This document shows positions 63,317 to 64,000 of a stretch of DNA of 64,000 nt, in pieces. Within the stretch, counting starts at the first letter, position 1. Every line of letters starts with the position of its first letter. The translations under genes were made by a program, and so were the position numbers. The notes beneath the pieces are model-generated. The model made no database searches, was not told the origin of the DNA, and was given only the letters and a program-made list of their open reading frames with translations. The stretch comes from Rhodobacteraceae bacterium XHP0102 (GTDB lineage: Bacteria > Pseudomonadota > Alphaproteobacteria > Rhodobacterales > Rhodobacteraceae): the NCBI GenBank assembly GCA_025751475.1, contig JAOWLD010000003.1, positions 1-64,000 of the forward strand, given 5' to 3'.

Positions 63317-64000
63317 ATGGTCATGGCAACCCAAGATCTCGACAATTTGCGCCAAGCTGAAATCGCGCGCATTGGGCGCAAGAAACTGTTTGGTTTTGCC
63401 ATCCCCGCGGTGCTACTGGCCTATTTCGTCTACGTGTTTTTTGCCTTTGACATTATGGGGCTGGCCGAACGCGCGCGGATGGACAATGCAGCAATTTTGG
63501 TCTCTGACGCGGTCAGCTATAAAACCCATGTGACGCGTGATAACCGTTCTGGCGAGATCACGGTGGCGATTGAAGGCTCGCGCCGCGCAACCTATGCCCC
63601 AGATCAAATACCTGCATGGGCCAGTGTTGATGCAGACAGGGCCGAGATCACGCTGCGCTATGGGCATCGCGTGACCTATGATGGCCCGATCATAACCTAC
63701 CATCATCCCGAGTTCGGGCCCATTGTGGTTGATACCAGCAACGGGGTCGATCTGCGCCTCGCCGAGGCAGATATTCCCGATTTCATCAATGCCTCTGGCA
63801 ACCGTGTGTCGATCACGACCGATGCAGGCCGCCTATCGGTGACCCGCAACCGCACCGAGACCATGCGCTACTTCTTGGGTTGGGAGATGTTCTTCTTCGA
63901 TCTTGCAAGCCCGTTTTCGGGCATGGCCGTGGGCGAAGTTGTGAGCACTGTGACAAGCGGTGCCCAAATCGACCCTGACCGTTCCAATTTCGCGCTGATG
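63317..64000 (+). CDS. phnE: Phosphonate ABC transporter permease PhnE (second), cut by window end
   Basis: The ATG at 63317 opens 1 bp after the first phnE stop, and 228 codons run to the window edge with no stop. One N-terminal helix (about residues 27-44, 'FAIPAVLLAYFVYVFFAFD') is followed by a soluble stretch of about 150 residues before the permease core that lies outside. Such a periplasmic insertion is common in the second PhnE of Rhodobacterales, as far as I know. The function follows from location. Confidence 0.85.
   Translation, partial: MVMATQDLDNLRQAEIARIGRKKLFGFAIPAVLLAYFVYVFFAFDIMGLAERARMDNAAILVSDAVSYKTHVTRDNRSGEITVAIEGSRRATYAPDQIPAWASVDADRAEITLRYGHRVTYDGPIITYHHPEFGPIVVDTSNGVDLRLAEADIPDFINASGNRVSITTDAGRLSVTRNRTETMRYFLGWEMFFFDLASPFSGMAVGEVVSTVTSGAQIDPDRSNFALM

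Noticed and set aside
1-64000. CRISPR arrays or Cas genes, rRNA genes, replication origin
   Set aside because: No evenly spaced short repeats with spacers, no cas-like proteins, no rRNA sequence and no dnaA/repA-type gene were seen.

Overview
The window looks like the chromosome of an alphaproteobacterium of the Rhodobacterales (Roseobacter/Rhodobacter type). The evidence is the hom-glpX-recJ run, the cdd-deoA-deoB-add-upp run, MaeB with a fused phosphotransacetylase domain, a lipoprotein-type TolC, and the phnF / phnGHIJKLNM + phnCDEE arrangement. No taxonomic search was possible, so this is inference from gene content and order.

Region 1 (1-19 kb) is an accessory, insertion-rich island for type I secretion. 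It starts inside a giant repeat adhesin (C-terminal end only). Next comes a tightly overlapping run, sapC / 25-codon ORF / ATP-grasp ligase / several small genes, whose distal half is broken by nonsense and frameshift changes. Then follow a HigBA-like toxin-antitoxin pair with a frameshifted toxin, an S24-type repressor and a 3' scrap of a second repressor copy, an IS3-family element, a complete type I secretion operon (TolC-like, LapB-like ABC, HlyD; minus strand), an RTX protein gene split by a second IS, intact relatives of the broken small genes, and a tyrosine recombinase divergent from a small HTH regulator.

Region 2 (19.3-53.4 kb) is ordinary core chromosome. It holds a TPR-methyltransferase, a DMT transporter, malonyl-CoA synthetase, a class V aminotransferase, a divergent MreB / bactofilin / leucine-rich-repeat cluster, tRNA-Glu beside an integrase remnant, hom-glpX-isochorismatase-recJ, a diaminopropionate-lyase-like enzyme overlapping an M24 peptidase, glyA, nadK, maeB and prpE. 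It continues with the nucleoside salvage operon, a SPOR protein, an M48-like protein without its zinc motif, GST, MerR, two thioesterases, a MATE pump, pyrD and a DUF952 gene.

Region 3 (53.4-64 kb) is tRNA-Gly followed by a full carbon-phosphorus lyase locus. The regulator phnF diverges from phnGHIJKLNM, and phnCDE plus a second, truncated phnE follow. Candidate Pho boxes precede phnG and phnC, which suggests phosphate-starvation control.

The most unusual parts are the SapC/ATP-grasp/small-protein module linked to type I secretion, the paired decay of its distal genes while related genes survive 12 kb away, and the MreB-like/bactofilin/LRR cluster. IS and integrase calls rest on protein signatures and visible inverted repeats. 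Start sites were chosen by eye from ribosome-binding sequences, overlaps and family length.
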